NCBI GenBank assembly: GCA_030248135.1
Contig: JASANC010004071.1
Location: 177,880-241,879, forward strand
Reading direction: 5' to 3'
Source of the DNA: Theristus sp. LFF4_11
Lineage: Eukaryota; Nematoda; Chromadorea; Monhysterida; Xyalidae
Length of the DNA stretch: 64,000 nucleotides
The notes under the pieces: model-generated
Told to the model about the DNA's origin: nothing
What the model saw: only the letters and a program-made list of their open reading frames with translations
Database searches by the model: none
Program-made: the position numbers and the translations under genes
Shown: in pieces, positions 11,908-26,289 of the stretch
Layout of the letters: each line of letters begins with the position of its first letter
Position numbering within the stretch: the first letter of the stretch is position 1

Positions 11908-13164
11908 GTTCGTACTTTTTCAAAACGTTTGGTTGAGAAAAACAGCAAAACATTAAACTCGGGCTTATTTTTGTGCGATGTTCCCTGAGCACGTTCTGCA
12001 AACGCACTCGACAACAACAGCCGACGAACACAGAAACGACATCAAAAAACAACGCGGCATTAGTTTGACACGAAACGGGGCAGCGTCTTTTTTAGGACCA
12101 AATTATAAATTGAATCGCTCGCTCGCGGGAACACAAGATAACGCTTCGACATTCACGAAAAAAAACGTGAGTTCCCGAACCGGCAGCCAAGTCCTGAGCC
12201 TTGTGCTCTGTAATAACGATAATTGCGACTCGTGTGTATCGCTAGCAGAGCCGTAACCGGCAGGCACAATAATAAGAACAAAATAAAAACCAGAGAAAAG
12301 TGGCGAATACGCAAAGCAACCGATGAAACTACCAGATCGTGTACAAGCAGAGATCGTGCAGAAAAGAACATGCGCGGAGTACTATGAGCGTGGGTCTGTC
12401 TGTCTGTCGCGTTGGCTGACAAAAAGAAATAACGTTAACGTTTCATGCTACTGCTGGATAACAACAACAACAACAACAACAACAGTAGAGCACGCAGCTA
12501 ACACATGTTAGCTGCAGCCATGTGCTACTAGGGACAGCACGAGCAGACGTTCAGTGCTATGCTAAAACATCGCCAACTCTAATTGTCATCACAAACCTGT
12601 TGTCGCTGAAACAGATTAAGCGAGTTTCATTGCTGTTTCCGTGCTTGTCCACGTATAATTTCCACAGTCACAATAATCATGTACTTACGAAGCACGCTGC
12701 ATCTAACGAGTTCACCAGTTCGCAAAAATACACAATTTTATCAGTATTCCGCAGCGAACGAACACGTTTTGCTGATACGTTCATTCACTGTGGGACAGCA
12801 ACAGCGCGTGCACTGTTATGCTATTCGTATGTGGTGTTTATTGATCGCTTGCAGCTTCACTGAGCCAGAGAAACGGCATTTGCTTGCTTGCTTTAGTTGA
12901 AAGTTTGCGCGCAATAACATGTGCGCATTGTTCCAAGCTCCTTTGCGGTGCTGACAGAACAGATGGGGCTACACATGCATGTGCAGCGCTAAATGCGTGA
13001 CACAATGCAATCTGGTAAAACCCTGAACAGAGTTGGTTGAACAACTAGTTTAGCTTGGAGTGCACTATCTTCACTGGGGAACACGCATGCACAACTATGC
13101 AACAGTATCATACATTTTCAAATTTGCAAATTCCGGTGCGCCTGTGTAGCAGCGTCATGTTGAT

Positions 13165-13200
13165 ACGACCAATCAACGCGTTCCACTCGATATAAGAGGG
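13165..13200 (+). promoter_or_regulatory. Possible promoter: CCAAT motif followed by TATAAGAGG
   Basis: A GACCAATCA box lies about 25 bp upstream of GATATAAGAGGGCG. Spacing resembles a CCAAT-TATA arrangement, but no recognisable coding exon follows within 250 bp. Confidence 0.2.
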
Positions 13201-13795
13201 CGAATCAAAAGTTTCAAATCAATTCAAATATCAAAATTTAAATCTCAAATTTTCAATGTCTCCAATTTCAAAACAGAAACTGTCCAACGCAATTTCAAAT
13301 TCATGAACTAACAACGCTCTAGCCCAAATATTCACCGCTTCTAACGGAACTCACACGGCACGGCCACACACAGTTTGATCGTCAATAAAACCGGCAAATT
13401 AGTAGGTTGAATCTCAGTAAATCTAAGTGAAATACCGTTTACATCCAAGCAAGCAGCAAGCGTTATGCAAGCCTCAATACCTCTTCTCCACTCATTGCAA
13501 ATCCCTTTCAGCCTACTGGTTAGACAACAAGCAACTCGTGCGTGGGTGTGATTGTCAGGCTGATTTACATCAATTCAAGGGCAAAACAAAATATATAAAA
13601 AACAACAACAACAAGAACAAAAACAACAACAACTGCGTCAAAGTACTCAATAATTCAAAATCCTGTGCATTAGCTGGCACCGCCATACAAGACTTCAGAG
13701 GGCTGTGACATTTGAACAGTGTTTATTTTCAAAAAAAATATTTGTTAAAAATAAAGTTTTAAACAAACAACAAACCGATAGACACCACCGCTCAA

Positions 13796-14760
13796 CTACC
13801 AATCTGTGCCCATTTGACCCCAGTTCCAACCGTCAGAAGTTTTCTTTGGAGCCTGCTGTTGAACCACATTGCAATATCCGACACCTGATTTGCGGTACCG
13901 CCTGATAGCAGACCGCGGCGACCGCAGCCTCGACAGGTCGCAAATATAGCCCCTCCCAATTTTAAAAACGATGCCGTCTTCGGAAAACGCGTTTGTTATT
14001 TTGTAGTTGCGTGAACTCGACGAGCTTCTCACTTGAGCTGTTCACTTTTCTCTGTTAGCTTGCCCTAGCTAAAAAAATACCGCCTACATTGCAAAATTAT
14101 GTTTGCTGTTTTCGAGCTGCTTCTGATATTGAGTTCACGTGTTAGGTATTTTGTTCATTTTTTTCGGCGCAGGCAAAGCGACGAAACCACAAAACAGCGG
14201 CTACGCGCGGTATGATCAAACACACGAAGCACCGATGGCTTCGTGGCCGTAGTAAGTCAACCCAGGCATAAGCGGCATGCCACTTTGGCATGCAATACTG
14301 TTCAGCGACGATACCTGGCGAGAGAGAAACCCACTTGATGAAACATGAGCATTTCGACTGAATTGTTTCGAACAGTGACCGAACAGTTGCGCGTTCAGTG
14401 GTCGGCCGATGGTCAAAATTGGAATATCAAACAGCTTCAAAGGATTCACCATTGCCGTTAATTCTGAAAATAACACATTCACGTAATTTTAGTTCTCAAT
14501 CACAAAAATACTTTCGCGTGTTTTTTATCTGCAGTTGAAGCTCCCCCGGTCGGTTCTAGAAACCCCAAGCCGAAGGTACCGAACTCCAGTGGGTTGTTGG
14601 TGTGGTATGGGTGAATGGACGCTAAGCGTCCCGCGAACCAATTGACCAATTCAGACGATAAATTCTGCTTTTCGCAGTGGTCTCTCGAAAACGAAACCCA
14701 CGCCACGGTTTATTCAAGACATTCATTTCCCTCAACAAGTTAGCCATATCGTTTTTATTC
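13796..14760 (-). CDS. Possible multi-exon gene of unknown function
   Basis: Three minus-strand segments read like protein: about 14500-14750 (including WFAGRLASIHPYHTNNP and GLGFLEPTGG), about 14220-14470 (NPLKLFDIPILTIGRPL ... MPLMPGLTYYGHEA) and 13796-14032 (EDGIVFKIGRGYICDL, ending NWGQMGTDW before a stop). CTGCAG and similar acceptors occur at the right-hand edges, but I could not establish a phase-consistent chain. No domain is recognised. Chance open frames remain possible. Confidence 0.2.
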
Positions 14761-17700
14761 TGCAGAGTACAAAATAGATAAACACACGGACCCAAAAAAG
14801 TGCGCAAAAACGAAAAGTCCATTTAAACACGCAAAACTCTGTTTTGTTTTTCTCAGGATGACATACATACTTCATACACGGCACACAATTGAAATAAAAC
14901 TCTGAGTTAATTCAACTTTTTTCATGTTATTGGGTAATTTAAGAAAATGAACAACAGTAATAATATTACTGATTTGCTTCAATTAGTTACTTTTCAATCA
15001 ATAAATCCAGTTACGATTCAATTATTTATCTCTGCTGGATCTGAGTTGCGCAAAATAAGTCAGTGCTCAAGCACGAGACAATAGGTCACGATACAAATCA
15101 GTGAAAATCCAAGAAAAACTGTTCAAGTTGTTTTCACGAAACGGTTATAGAATTACAGCAAAAAAATAATTTTCCCGGTGAATATTTCGACGTCGGGTCT
15201 GCAAATCATTTTGCAGCTCTTTACACAAACGCATATGAGGATGATCTCAACAGAAAAAAGTCAATCAACGCACAGTTCATGCATTCTTTCGTCTTGCGTT
15301 TTTTTGCGTAAAAAGCTACACGGATACCTATAAATTGTAAGATAATAATCACAGATGTTCGGTTGTTTATGTATGTGTGCTGAACCAACCAACCCACAAA
15401 AAACAGGAGAAAGAAAAAACCACAGCAGAATGAGGGCCGGATTGAGAAAGAGCGAACTAAATTTAAAAAAATAATTGTCGGCCACAAAAAATTCAATGTG
15501 AAGTAATAGATCAATAAATCAATTCCGTTTTCAAAAACTTTTTCAAACTCCACTAAACTGTACAAGCAGGCAAATCAAGGGTGTGGTATTCATATGCTGA
15601 AAACACAAACGAAAAAAACTGCACAACTGATCGAAAATTACACTGTGCACTGACAAGAAACACTGATAAACTATCAACTTCTCGGTTGTTGTTACTGTCG
15701 TTGGTTACGGTTTCTGCATTGATTACGATAAATAAAAAAATCTGGGAAATTATGGAGAACTTTGCGGAGACTATTTTTCCTTCGGTAAATTTAAAATATC
15801 AAATTGGTCATAAATTCTTCAAAGATCCAACTGAATATGATTAGCAAGTGCATCGAAATTGAATTTGTTCTACAAAAAAACAAGTTCTTTTCTAACGGAT
15901 AAACAAGCATTCACTGGTGTCAACGAATCAAAGCCACTAATGTTGAAATGGCGCAACGTTACAAAACAAAAAAGAACGAATCTTTCAAAAAAATCCCCAC
16001 TCCACTTGTTGAAAAAAGACGTCCATCGAGATTTAAAAAATCTACAAAAGAAAAACATATGTGCGATGCGGTTTTTAACATAGAAAAAAGTTGGCAAATG
16101 CGTTAAAGAAATCGAAGAAAAAGAAATAAAATACCCTCACAATAATTTTGTGTAACCAAAGGAAAACTGTAACTATGGACACAGCCCCTCACGCAAGCCA
16201 ATGCCGCCAACTCGAAAAACACACAGTCGCTAGGCTGCGGAGAAATGTGGAAAATCGGTTGTTGCTCTGGCCAAACAACAAACACGGCCGAAATGTGAAA
16301 AAAACTCGACAAACTGCTTTATTGTATGGACGCTTACATGTTTGCGCTAAACCGGTTTGTCTGTTCAACAACGTGATGCGGATTGCTACAGGTTGATTTA
16401 CAATTCGCGGCTGCGTTGCAAAAGGTCTCTGGAACAGAAAACCCCGCTTGGGCGGTATACTAAGCGAAAAACATCGCATTTACCAATACCTCACAGTAAA
16501 CCAACTGTTCAATCGAAAAAAGCTCCTAAAGTCCACGTCGATTTGGACCATTCAAACAGTTTCGGGTGCTTTCGATTGAACATCAAATGTTGGTGAACTG
16601 CAGAGTGGTTAGCATGGCACTGGTTTACACGAACGTACAAAGCAAACACAACCGATGTTCACGGCAGCTCTAAACGAAAGCCTGTGCGTGTTTGATTGCG
16701 CCTGCTGAACAAGCTGACACAACGTCAGGTCTTCGCAAACCCATTCGAAACAGACCTCCCCGTCCAACCTGTGCTCAACAGAACAAACCGATTTTCAATA
16801 ATTCTGAATATTTTGACGTCAATCATACTGTCGAAGAACAATCGGCACAAAAGAGCGATTATTTGAAGAAGAAAAAAACGCTATTTCGTTCTGACGGTGG
16901 CTTGCACGGTGGATTTGAAATGAACAGAGAGAACAGCACAAAAAAAGATGAAAAAATGTTTGCATTCTGGATTTTCAGTTGGGTTGCTTTTCTTACCAAT
17001 TCTAGAAAATTGTACACCACAATAGATAGATAACTTGCGGGTTTCAGTGATAAATACCGTTTAGCAACTAAACAATGAATTAACACACAACGAGTCAGTC
17101 AACAAAACGAAACGTTCTAAAATAACACCAAAATTGAATTACTTAATGAAAACAGGGCGACAACTAAGATTTGAAAGAAAGATATTTGTTTGAATGCCAT
17201 TTACATGTAAAGGAACGCAGCGCAACAACAAGCAAAAGAACCTTGGTTGGAAAACTGATTCTACGATGAATGATTTTAAGCCTTAAAACACTTTCGCAAA
17301 TATAATTTTGTCTTTAAAAAACAGTGACAGGACATACAAATTATTATTTAAATACAAAGGGTTCTCGCATGACCAGCGCGTGAATAAACAAATACGAAAC
17401 CAAATAAACTTGGATGGTAGGTTGATGACCACAGCATGAATTACAAAACTCACACTTTTCTCTCCAAGACCTCCGAGTGTATAGCTCATTTAGCAGAAGT
17501 TGTCAGGCACAGAGATGACATCATTCCTGACTTTAACCCCCTGTTCACAAATGATGAAGCACGTTCTGATTCAGATTTTTTGAAATGAATGAATGAATGA
17601 ATGAAAAAAAAAAGAATTTCACTTCACTTCATGAACCAAACTGCAGTCCCCTCACTTGACAGCCACTCACATTGAAACGAGCTCTGATACATCGTGAACG

Positions 17701-17966
17701 GCAGCATGCTTCATCATGCATGAATGAAGGGGGCACACAGGTTCTCAGCAACAAAAAAAACGAGTTTAGTAGCGAATGAATGACCAAAAAAACGTCGGCC
17801 ACTGATCAGCACAAAAAACCCAAACGAGAAAAAACAGGGTGACCAGGTGTGTGGTGTGGTTGGATAAAAACTTTCCGCCGAAAAATAATCAACAACAACA
17901 ACAACTGTGTGGCTCGATTAAAATTCTGCTTTTTGCTCGGCGCACCATTCAGTTGCGGTGTGTGTG

Positions 17967-20621
17967 TCACAGTTTGTCGATCTTTTCACTGACGACCACC
18001 GGATTGTTTTTGCGGATCTCAGCGGCGCCGAGTGCTTTGTAATCGAACGAGCACGAATGTGAGTCGCTGTAACGATGCTCGCTGCAGTACTGACCGCCGC
18101 AGCGACACATGAAACCTGCAATGCGCGTTTGGCTTTCGGAATGCTTCACGACCGTTCGAATAAAAGAGTTAAAATGTTCACTGCAATTATGCTGTACTCT
18201 ACTTACAATGTGACTTTTACCTGCGATCTCCGTTGCCTCGATGATAGTAGTAAAATGGCCACATACTTGCCATCCGAAGTGTAACCACAAATAAAATTTA
18301 TTGAAATGACAAAATAAAAACCGCTCTTTACCGCACTTGGCTTATGTTGCAAAAGCAAAAAAACACACGCACGCACACGACAGAAACAGCCCTGTGTCGT
18401 CGTATGTGTGCGTGCGTGCGGGTTTGTTATGCAACATTACTGTGTTGTAACATAGTAACACTACACAGTCTTAAGACTAGGACTCTGTCAACATGTATAC
18501 ACTGTACATATAAACGAAATTTACGCAACAATACCAAAACCAAACTACGAGGGAGCGTTCAATTCGAACAATCCAAGACCGAGAAATTAGCAAACAATAC
18601 AAAGTGCAATAATTAAAGACACACAGTGTCCGCTCCGCTCCACGCACAGCCTAAACTAACAAAGTTTATAGAAAAAAAGCAACGCCGCAATGCACGGACG
18701 CACCGGTGAGTCCCACTTTCTTGTTGCACTGCTGACAGCGGTTCTTTTTCTTCGCCTGTGCAGCAGCGCCAGTGGCGTGTGCAGTGGTTTGCGTGTGCAC
18801 GTCCGCGTCCGAGCTGGCCGCAGAGGCGGACTGCGTCGAGTCGAAGCTGGACGTGGACGAGACGGTCGTGAGACACGCGTTGTTGCCCGACTGCGCGCTG
18901 CCAGCCAGCGTCGCTGCGTCCGCCGTCAACGTGCTGCCGAGTGGGGCGGACGCCGCCGCGGCAGACGCGCACGACTGCAAACACGAACGACAAACTGCAT
19001 TGCGAAACTCACGGATTTCATTCTTCGAAAAACTGCCCTGCGATTATTTTTGCACATTCTTTTTGCAATTGGCTTGATTTCTGTTCGTCTGGTCGATAAA
19101 GGTGGTTCTTGAAGCGGGCTTCTTTTCATGCGGAAATGTTTGACGTTTGTGGATTTTGTCAGCGGAGAATTGGCAGCAGGCAGGCCAGGCATCGCTTTTG
19201 AAAGCTGGAACTTTTTGATGCAGAAGTGGCAGAGTTTATGTGTTCGTAAAAGGGTGTTTGAATTCTAAGATTCAACACGAAATGATCCCTATAAGAAACT
19301 TCATTCTTGTCATCTGCGAACGAGTTGGCTGGCAAAACACACGCACACACTGACTGATACCCCTTTCATCCATCATACACAACCTAACTTATCAACCGCA
19401 CACAGAAACGGGCGACAAAAACTATTGTTAAAACACTTTGAAAAGCTGTACTGGAAAATTTCCGACTAACTTCCCAATTTTTACAATAAAATGTTTTCGA
19501 TTGCTTTTACTTGGCAATTTTTTGCTTTACTCTGTCAGCAGAATAAAACCAAGCAGCAAAAATTGCGGAAAATGTCTACTGTCAGTTAGCAGCCTGACAT
19601 TTTGCGCTCGTTGAATGAAACTGCGTGTTCTAAAATGTTATTGAGCAAAAACTACGCTGCTGAAATCAGAATTGATTTTATAAACTTCAAGCCAACCACA
19701 CTCAATAAAAACTGATCAGTCCATTTTGAAAACGTTGTACTGCGAAAAAGTGCAAAATTACACTGCCAGGCAAAGCTTAAAAACAGTTGAATTTGAAAAC
19801 GTTGAAAACTGGAAACGTCGACTCAAATCAACCCAAAGCGCAGTGTAGCGAAAGTGATGTGATGAAAATACGAACAGGCGACAAATCAAAACGTGTGTGG
19901 ATGGTGGATATTAGTTGCCTCAAACGCAAAACGCAAAACAAAACCAAACTCACTTGAACCGGGTCTGGTGCGGCTGAGGTAGACGCGAGTGGTGTGTGGT
20001 CGGTGCTGGACGCCATCAGACCGGGACTCGCTGAAATCGCTGCAAAAAAAAATATAATAATAATGGTAGAAGTTGCAAGTTTGCAAAAAAATAACAAAAC
20101 AGAATGGATATTGGAGAAGATTGTACAATTTTCAGAAACTCGGTTACATCGGTGAACATAAGAACAGCACCGGGTGGGTGGTGAGACATAACAGAGTTTG
20201 ACCGGTGGTCTGGTGAGGACAGAGCCGAAGATTGAAAATCTTTAAAAATTACACACACGTCTTGAAGGCAAATCTCCAGCTGACGATATTGTCTATCAAG
20301 TTCTTTTCGTTGTTAAGAAATTATCCTGTCCTCCTGTCATATAATCATCATTAAAGAAAACTATTCGCAACAGCGGGAGGTGACGAACGTTGCCAAGCGC
20401 CCAAAGCGTCGCTTTTCACAACACTCTCAACTACAAGTCTAAAAATTGACCACTCGGTTACGCGCACCCGTGGGACTAAGTCGCGCCGAATTCGGGTCCT
20501 GTTTCCGTTTGAGCGTGTCTTTGAAGCATTTCGAACAAAATCCATCGGTCGCCGCCGCACCGTAGAAGCCACAGCCGGCGCGACACAGCGACACCGTCTG
20601 AGGGTTCATGTCACGTTCCAT
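17967..20621 (-). CDS. ZFAND5/6: A20/AN1 zinc-finger protein (ZFAND5/6 type), complete, 4 exons
   Basis: Exons: 20462-20621 (ATG at 20621), 19954-20039, 18704-18974, 17967-18115 (TGA). All junctions are GT-AG with matching phase, giving 221 residues, close to the roughly 210 of vertebrate ZFAND5/6. The N-terminal A20 finger has Cys13, Cys17, Cys29 and Cys32 ([10 protein letters not shown]...FCSKC). A low-complexity Ser/Ala/Thr linker fills two exons. The C-terminal AN1 finger reads [14 protein letters not shown], then [21 protein letters not shown], and ends [12 protein letters not shown]. Family members bind ubiquitin through A20 and proteasome or shuttle partners through AN1, in protein turnover and NF-kB-linked stress control. 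The ATG is chosen because the next Met (MNPQTV) is four residues further and nothing upstream in frame is conserved. ZFAND5 and ZFAND6 cannot be told apart here. Confidence 0.95.
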
Positions 20622-21475
20622 CACGTTTTTCCGACCGCTGTTTCGTAGCCGATGTTTCAATCAAAACGTTTGCAAATCGATAGATTTCTGCTGCACCTAG
20701 CTGATGGCGATGTAAAAGTTGAATACGTGGAAATCAGTCGATGAATACAAATCTTGTTGATGACGCCGAAATTTGCCAAGGCCCAGTCGCTTCACCGAAA
20801 ATGAATGAGAATGAAATAAATACACACCGTCGATGACACTACACTGACGCTGAGTTTTTCACAGAATGATCCGTCGATCCTCAAAGCAAAACGTTTTTTG
20901 CTGATTGTTGATTTGAGCAATGAAAATCAGTTTTAAAAATGATAGATGGAAAGCAAAAACTATTCAAGCGGTTCAAGTGTTTCAGAAATAGTGAAACAAT
21001 CGCACAATTGCACAACCGCTAAAATGCCGGCAATTAAAAATTAGAATAACGAATGAAGGCAACAGGCATTTTTTCAAAGCTGAGCCGAAGAGAAAGAGTG
21101 ATGATGACTTTGCATTTTTTCTCATCTCATGTAAAAAGTTAAAATTGAAAATTTCTTTTTTCTTCCTCTCCTGATCGAAATCGGGCCTTGCGGATGGATA
21201 TCGAATGATGAGCATCGCATCTCAGGCAGAATAGATTTTTAAGAAAGAAATTGTTTTTTCAGAACTAAAAAATGAAACAACAATAAAAAGTGAAAACATT
21301 AAAATTTTAGGTCTTTGAATTTTGACATGAAATGAAGCCGAAACAACTGTTGTATTGACGACGACGGATGAGCACATTTTCATATTTCTCAACATGATCC
21401 ACAGAAAAAATCAGATATTCGGATCCGCTGCTCCGGCATCAGCGGCGCCGCAACGTGGATCCGTCCGGTGGTCAC

Positions 21476-22364
21476 GTTGTTAAAAAAACAAAAATCGTCA
21501 TTTTTGTTTTTTTTAATTTTTTTTGATTTCAAAAATCAAAGTTGTGCTAAATCAATCAGGGAGTTCGAAGAGCCACATTTGATATGCAAGCGCCTCCCGA
21601 GTCCCGAATGACTCTCGTATGGCGGAACTTAACAGATTTTGTTTTGCTGACCTCATTTACCCCTTTTCCAAGCCGTTACCATGCCTCTTCTTGTCTTTTA
21701 ACCCCCCAAAACGTTACTAATTGTCCCCAGCTGAAATGAAAACCAACATACCGGCTTGAAATTCGATCAATTCTGATGATGTCGCGACGACACGACACGG
21801 AACAGCAACAAGACAACGTAGCACTTACAAACGGAGCAGCTCGGACGCTCAGAATTCAGATTCCGAGGCGAATTGTCATGTCACCTTATCTGCATCGGAG
21901 ATGGTAAGCCAAGCTTTGGGGGGACGCTCAAAAACTTCATCGCAGATGTTGTCGAAGCCCAAAAATCAATCGGTAAAACTGTCCAAAATCGACTGCTGAC
22001 GGTTTTACGAGGTAATATCAAAGAAAATTTTTGTTGAACTCCGCTTCGCTCGCGAATGGACGTGATTGCTTTGTTTTATAAAAAAACAAAAAGATTACAG
22101 CACGGCCGAATAAATAAGACAGTCCTTATCATCTCAATCAAGGCGAGATCAGTCGCAGACTGGGAGTTGTCTTTACAAAACAAAACAAAAGAAGACAAAC
22201 AAAACAAAACAGATTTCAAAAAAATTGAACTTTCGAAAAATTATGCCAAAATTGAGGTTTTCAGAGCATATTGAAGGAACATTTTTTGAATTTTTTTAAA
22301 ATCGACCTTTTTTGTTTTTTTAATCACTTTTTTTAGAATTTCGATTTTTGTTTAACAACCCTAG
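21476..22364. mobile_element. TIR element, family E (GTTGTTAAAC ends), copy 1
   Basis: The left end GTTGTTAAAAAAACAAAAATCG and the inverted right end CGATTTTTGTTTAACAACCCTA are terminal inverted repeats (first 20 bases conserved in part). The interior, including the AATTCGATCAATTCTGATGATG and ACCTTATCTGCATCGGAGATGG neighbourhoods, recurs inverted at 63070-63689. The CTAGGGTTG-type end resembles hAT elements. No long transposase frame survives. Confidence 0.7.
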
Positions 22365-25300
22365 TCACGTCACGACGACCAGTAATGGTTATTGGTTGGC
22401 TGCCGCGCTGGAGAAAAAAGCCAACGCGAGGTGCACGTCGTGTCATCGTGACGCCGGCGCGGCGCGACACGTCGCACTGTCAGCGTAGCCAACGAAACCT
22501 GAAGCCCACTCATTCCAGGCGTTTCGATTGGCATGGAATATGAAATATTGGCACCGGCAACGGCAAGCCGGTAATGTATGAGTGTGAATGATGGCCAGGT
22601 AAAGAAAATGGATGGGGGCAACTTGGATTTTTTTGTTTGCCCATGCAGCGTACGTTACGTTGTCGACGTACGTCAGCGGACAGACAGACAAGACACGTCA
22701 CACAACAGTGTGAATAATAGATAACGTTGATTAATATGTCTATGATGACGCGCTGGATTACTTTACATTTTTTGCTTGTACCAGCGCACGTCGACGTCAG
22801 CGGACAGGCAGGCTGGTCTTTAGTAACATTGGGCTCTGGTGTGCGTGTCAAATACACAACTTTTTTTGAGGTTGGGTTGGGGTCAACTTTGGGGGACCAG
22901 TCAAAAATATTAAATTAGGTATACGTATGGCTAAAACGATGAAAATTTGAAAAACGACTAAATTATTGTTGAAATTGGCAAAAATAAAGGATAAACGCGT
23001 ATTTTGCTCGAAGTTAGCTAGATTTACAGAAATTTCAAGCAAAAGTAGTAATTTTAATTGAAAATTTACTATAAATTGACTATTTTAAACCCTCCAAAAA
23101 TGAATTTTTTAGATGATAAATAATAGGTGGTGAGATAAGCCGAGAAAATACGTCTCAAATGAAGACAAACTCGAAAAACAATTGGGGCGTGCGCGTGGCA
23201 CCCTTTTAGAACAACGATGCTCAGATCACTGTTGCGTCGAGAGCGGGCTCAGAGACCGAGTGTGTCAGTCGTAGAGTTTCCCATGTCCGAGTCTCAAGTG
23301 ACGAGGATATTACGGACTTACGGGAGTTCGGTTCGGACCGGACTCTCATTGTTTTTTAACTTGTTTTCAAAAACACCAACAGAGGTTCTCATTTCTGAAA
23401 ACCAAAACCACATGATCGAATGTGGAGCCGCTGTCTCAAAAGTAACAAACACACAACGCGGAACGAAATGAATGTTGCGCTGTCAGCATCCATAATGACA
23501 AAAGCAGAAACAACAACAGAGTAGAGTCAACATTAAAATTAAAAGCAAAAGGGCACGTGATAAATAAACCAGTTAAGCCGTGTCCCGGTGGTGCGTGTTT
23601 GTATGACGCGACGACGACGACGACGACACACAGCGCTTAGAAGCACGCAAAAACAAAAACACAGCACGTATGACTCAGTTGAAAACAACAACACGAACAG
23701 CAACATACGGAGCAAAACAGTGATGCTGCTTGTCGCTCCCCCACACACGAGACACAAACAAGCAACCAAACACGGGGAGACCGTCAGAATGAATGTCACA
23801 GCCACTCTCGGACCGAAGAAACTCCAACAAAGCAATGCCATACGGGACTAATGTTCGCGCAATCTGTTTACGGTGTCGCAGGCGATGATGTGAAATCGCA
23901 CACGTGCGTTTGCAGTTGCACTGTTGCACCGCTTCACCCTGTACACATTTGTGTTTGCTTCGTTTGCGGTCTGCTGTGCTTTCGCTGCCGAAAAAACGGT
24001 AAACCATAAAGCGTACAGGAATAGAACGATTTGATATACGAATGGCCAAACCTGGCTGTACCGGCTGATATAGTGTCAGTCAGTCGTAGCAGTGAGCAGA
24101 TTCCGTCTTTCGATTCGATGTAGCAAAGAGCAGCAGAGAAACATTTTGACTACCAGGCAGAATAACAAACAACACACTGTACAAATGTGCATATGGTGAA
24201 CAACAAGAGAAAAAACAAGGTCGTCGTCATACAAACATTTACAGTGCCCGCGTGACTGCGCACACCGCGGCCGAGCGCTGATAGAAAGTCCCCAAATGTT
24301 ACAGATAGATCATTGCTGCACATGACCAACCACCAATCGGGGATGCTGCACAGAGCTCAGTTCACAAGTTTTCTAGTTACTTTTCAAACTGGGACCTTTT
24401 TGTGACAAACGAGTGTGGATTTGAAGCCTTTTGACACGTTCAGTGGGTGTGCGGTTTTTCTGGACTGTGAGAAGGCCACGCGGCGACGTACGGTACGCCT
24501 TTCACCAACACGAAGATTTTCATGTGTGTTCGCGTTCAAGTAAACATGTGAAAAAAAACAGCGATGTGAACTGGCACAAAAAATCAGTAACACGCCGAAT
24601 ATCAATGTCGTCAAATAGACTCGTGGCCGATGGTTTTTCTCTGACTTCTGAGGTTGACCACTAACAACATTTTTGCACATGCGTATTCATGATACTTTTC
24701 AATATTGAAGTAAACCTTAAAAAACAATTTTAACGGATTTTAACGAAAAACGGTTCGATTTTAACGGTGATGAATTAATGTGTTGACTCTGGTAAGTTGA
24801 TGTCAAAAAAGGCAACTGAAAAAAGCAAGAACTCGGACCGAAATATGTTTCAAATGCGCTATGTCGTGGAACTGAACGAAGCCAAAACCAATATGATTTC
24901 ACAAATTAAATGTTTTGCCTGTGTCGGGAGGACACCTTCTCAGAGCAACATGGGTACAAAATCTGAACTTGTTTACACCGTCATGGGGTCCCGGTTGGAC
25001 ACGTGACGTTTATTTCTGTCTGAGTCTTCACATGGCATGGTGTAGAGAGAAAAACGACCAACGCTGATTACGCTCAATGTACACAATTTGCATACCTTTA
25101 TGTTTGGTTATAGGTTGATTTTGAGATAGAAAATGGTTGGCTTGTTGTGTGTTCAGTTCACACACGATTCGTACTTGACGCGTTTTTTTCGTTTGTCAGC
25201 GTTTTCTACGTTTGTGTGATGACAAGCTCTTTGCGACCAAAAAAACTGGCCGTAAACAGAAAACGTGTTGCAGGTTGAAATGGTCACGGTAATTTCGTTC

Positions 25301-26289
25301 TGAAGTTGGTGTAATTGTACAGTGTGTATATGCAATGTCCTAGCGTTCCTTTGATACGAACTGTTGATTATACGGCAATGCAAAGCACCTGATACGCAGT
25401 AACAAAACCTGTGTGGCAATGTCAGTTAGAACCAGCTAAATAGCAGCATTATTACGCACGTATGGATGGAGGTGGACCCCAAACAGTGTTGATCAAAGTT
25501 GGAAAGACAAAAAGTAAATTCTATAAAGTCAGCAAAAAGAGACGCAACGCAACGTAAACGACGCGTCATCATACAGTGCAAACGCTGACAATGCATATCG
25601 TCAAGGCATGCGTCACGCGCATCGAGCGAAGGCGTTCCGAAACAACGCAAGGTCACTTTGGTTGTTTCGCAGCAAAACGAATCGATTTTCACAGCGGAGA
25701 TGGCGTCTGCATTCAATCAATAATTTTGTGCTTGGACGATTTGCAGTCTCATGTTTATGAAAAGCGTTTTTTCACCAAGTTTAAGACGATCGACCGATAA
25801 CAGCAGGTGACGAGCAGCGGGGCATCAGAAAAAACAACGACGAAAAACAGAGAAGTGACATGGCTGAGGAGTTTGAACTTGAAACAGACCTAAAAGGAAA
25901 AAGGTGAAAACTGCACGTTCTAGCTGGTAATGGAAACGCGGAGTCGATGCGGGAGCGGGAAAGGGGGGACACGATTTGCCGTCCTTTCGCTCTCGAAATG
26001 AACGAATGATCGGAACTAAAACGACTGCGCACGGGTGTGACACAAGTAAATGCGCAGAGCGTGTTTTCTCCGGGCGTCCTCGCGGCGATACAAGAGAGCG
26101 CGAGCTTATACGACAGACACACGCTGCAACAAAGCGACCGTACACAGAGCAACGGGCGCGGGAGGAACGCCTGGCGCTGTATGCTGCTTGGTACTAGCCA
26201 TCAGAGAAATGCATTCAGCTTGCGCGCAGCGTTCGATTCTGCTGCTGCTGCTGCTGTCAGTCAGAGAACAGTGGAGAGAAACTGAGAGC

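Larger units (their letters stand above)
11908..17966. other. Spacer between ARFGEF3 and the ZFAND gene; no confident gene
   Basis: AT-rich DNA with simple repeats, notably (CAA)n at 12460-12485 and AAC-rich sequence near 13600. The ARFGEF3 promoter should lie just right of 11907, but I see no clear TATA box. Short open frames at 15581-15844, 15859-16083, 16148-16396, 16357-16596 and 16692-17033 (plus) and 12153-12422 (minus, hydrophobic centre) resemble no family I know and lack clear splice partners. They may be chance frames or fast-evolving exons. Confidence 0.5.
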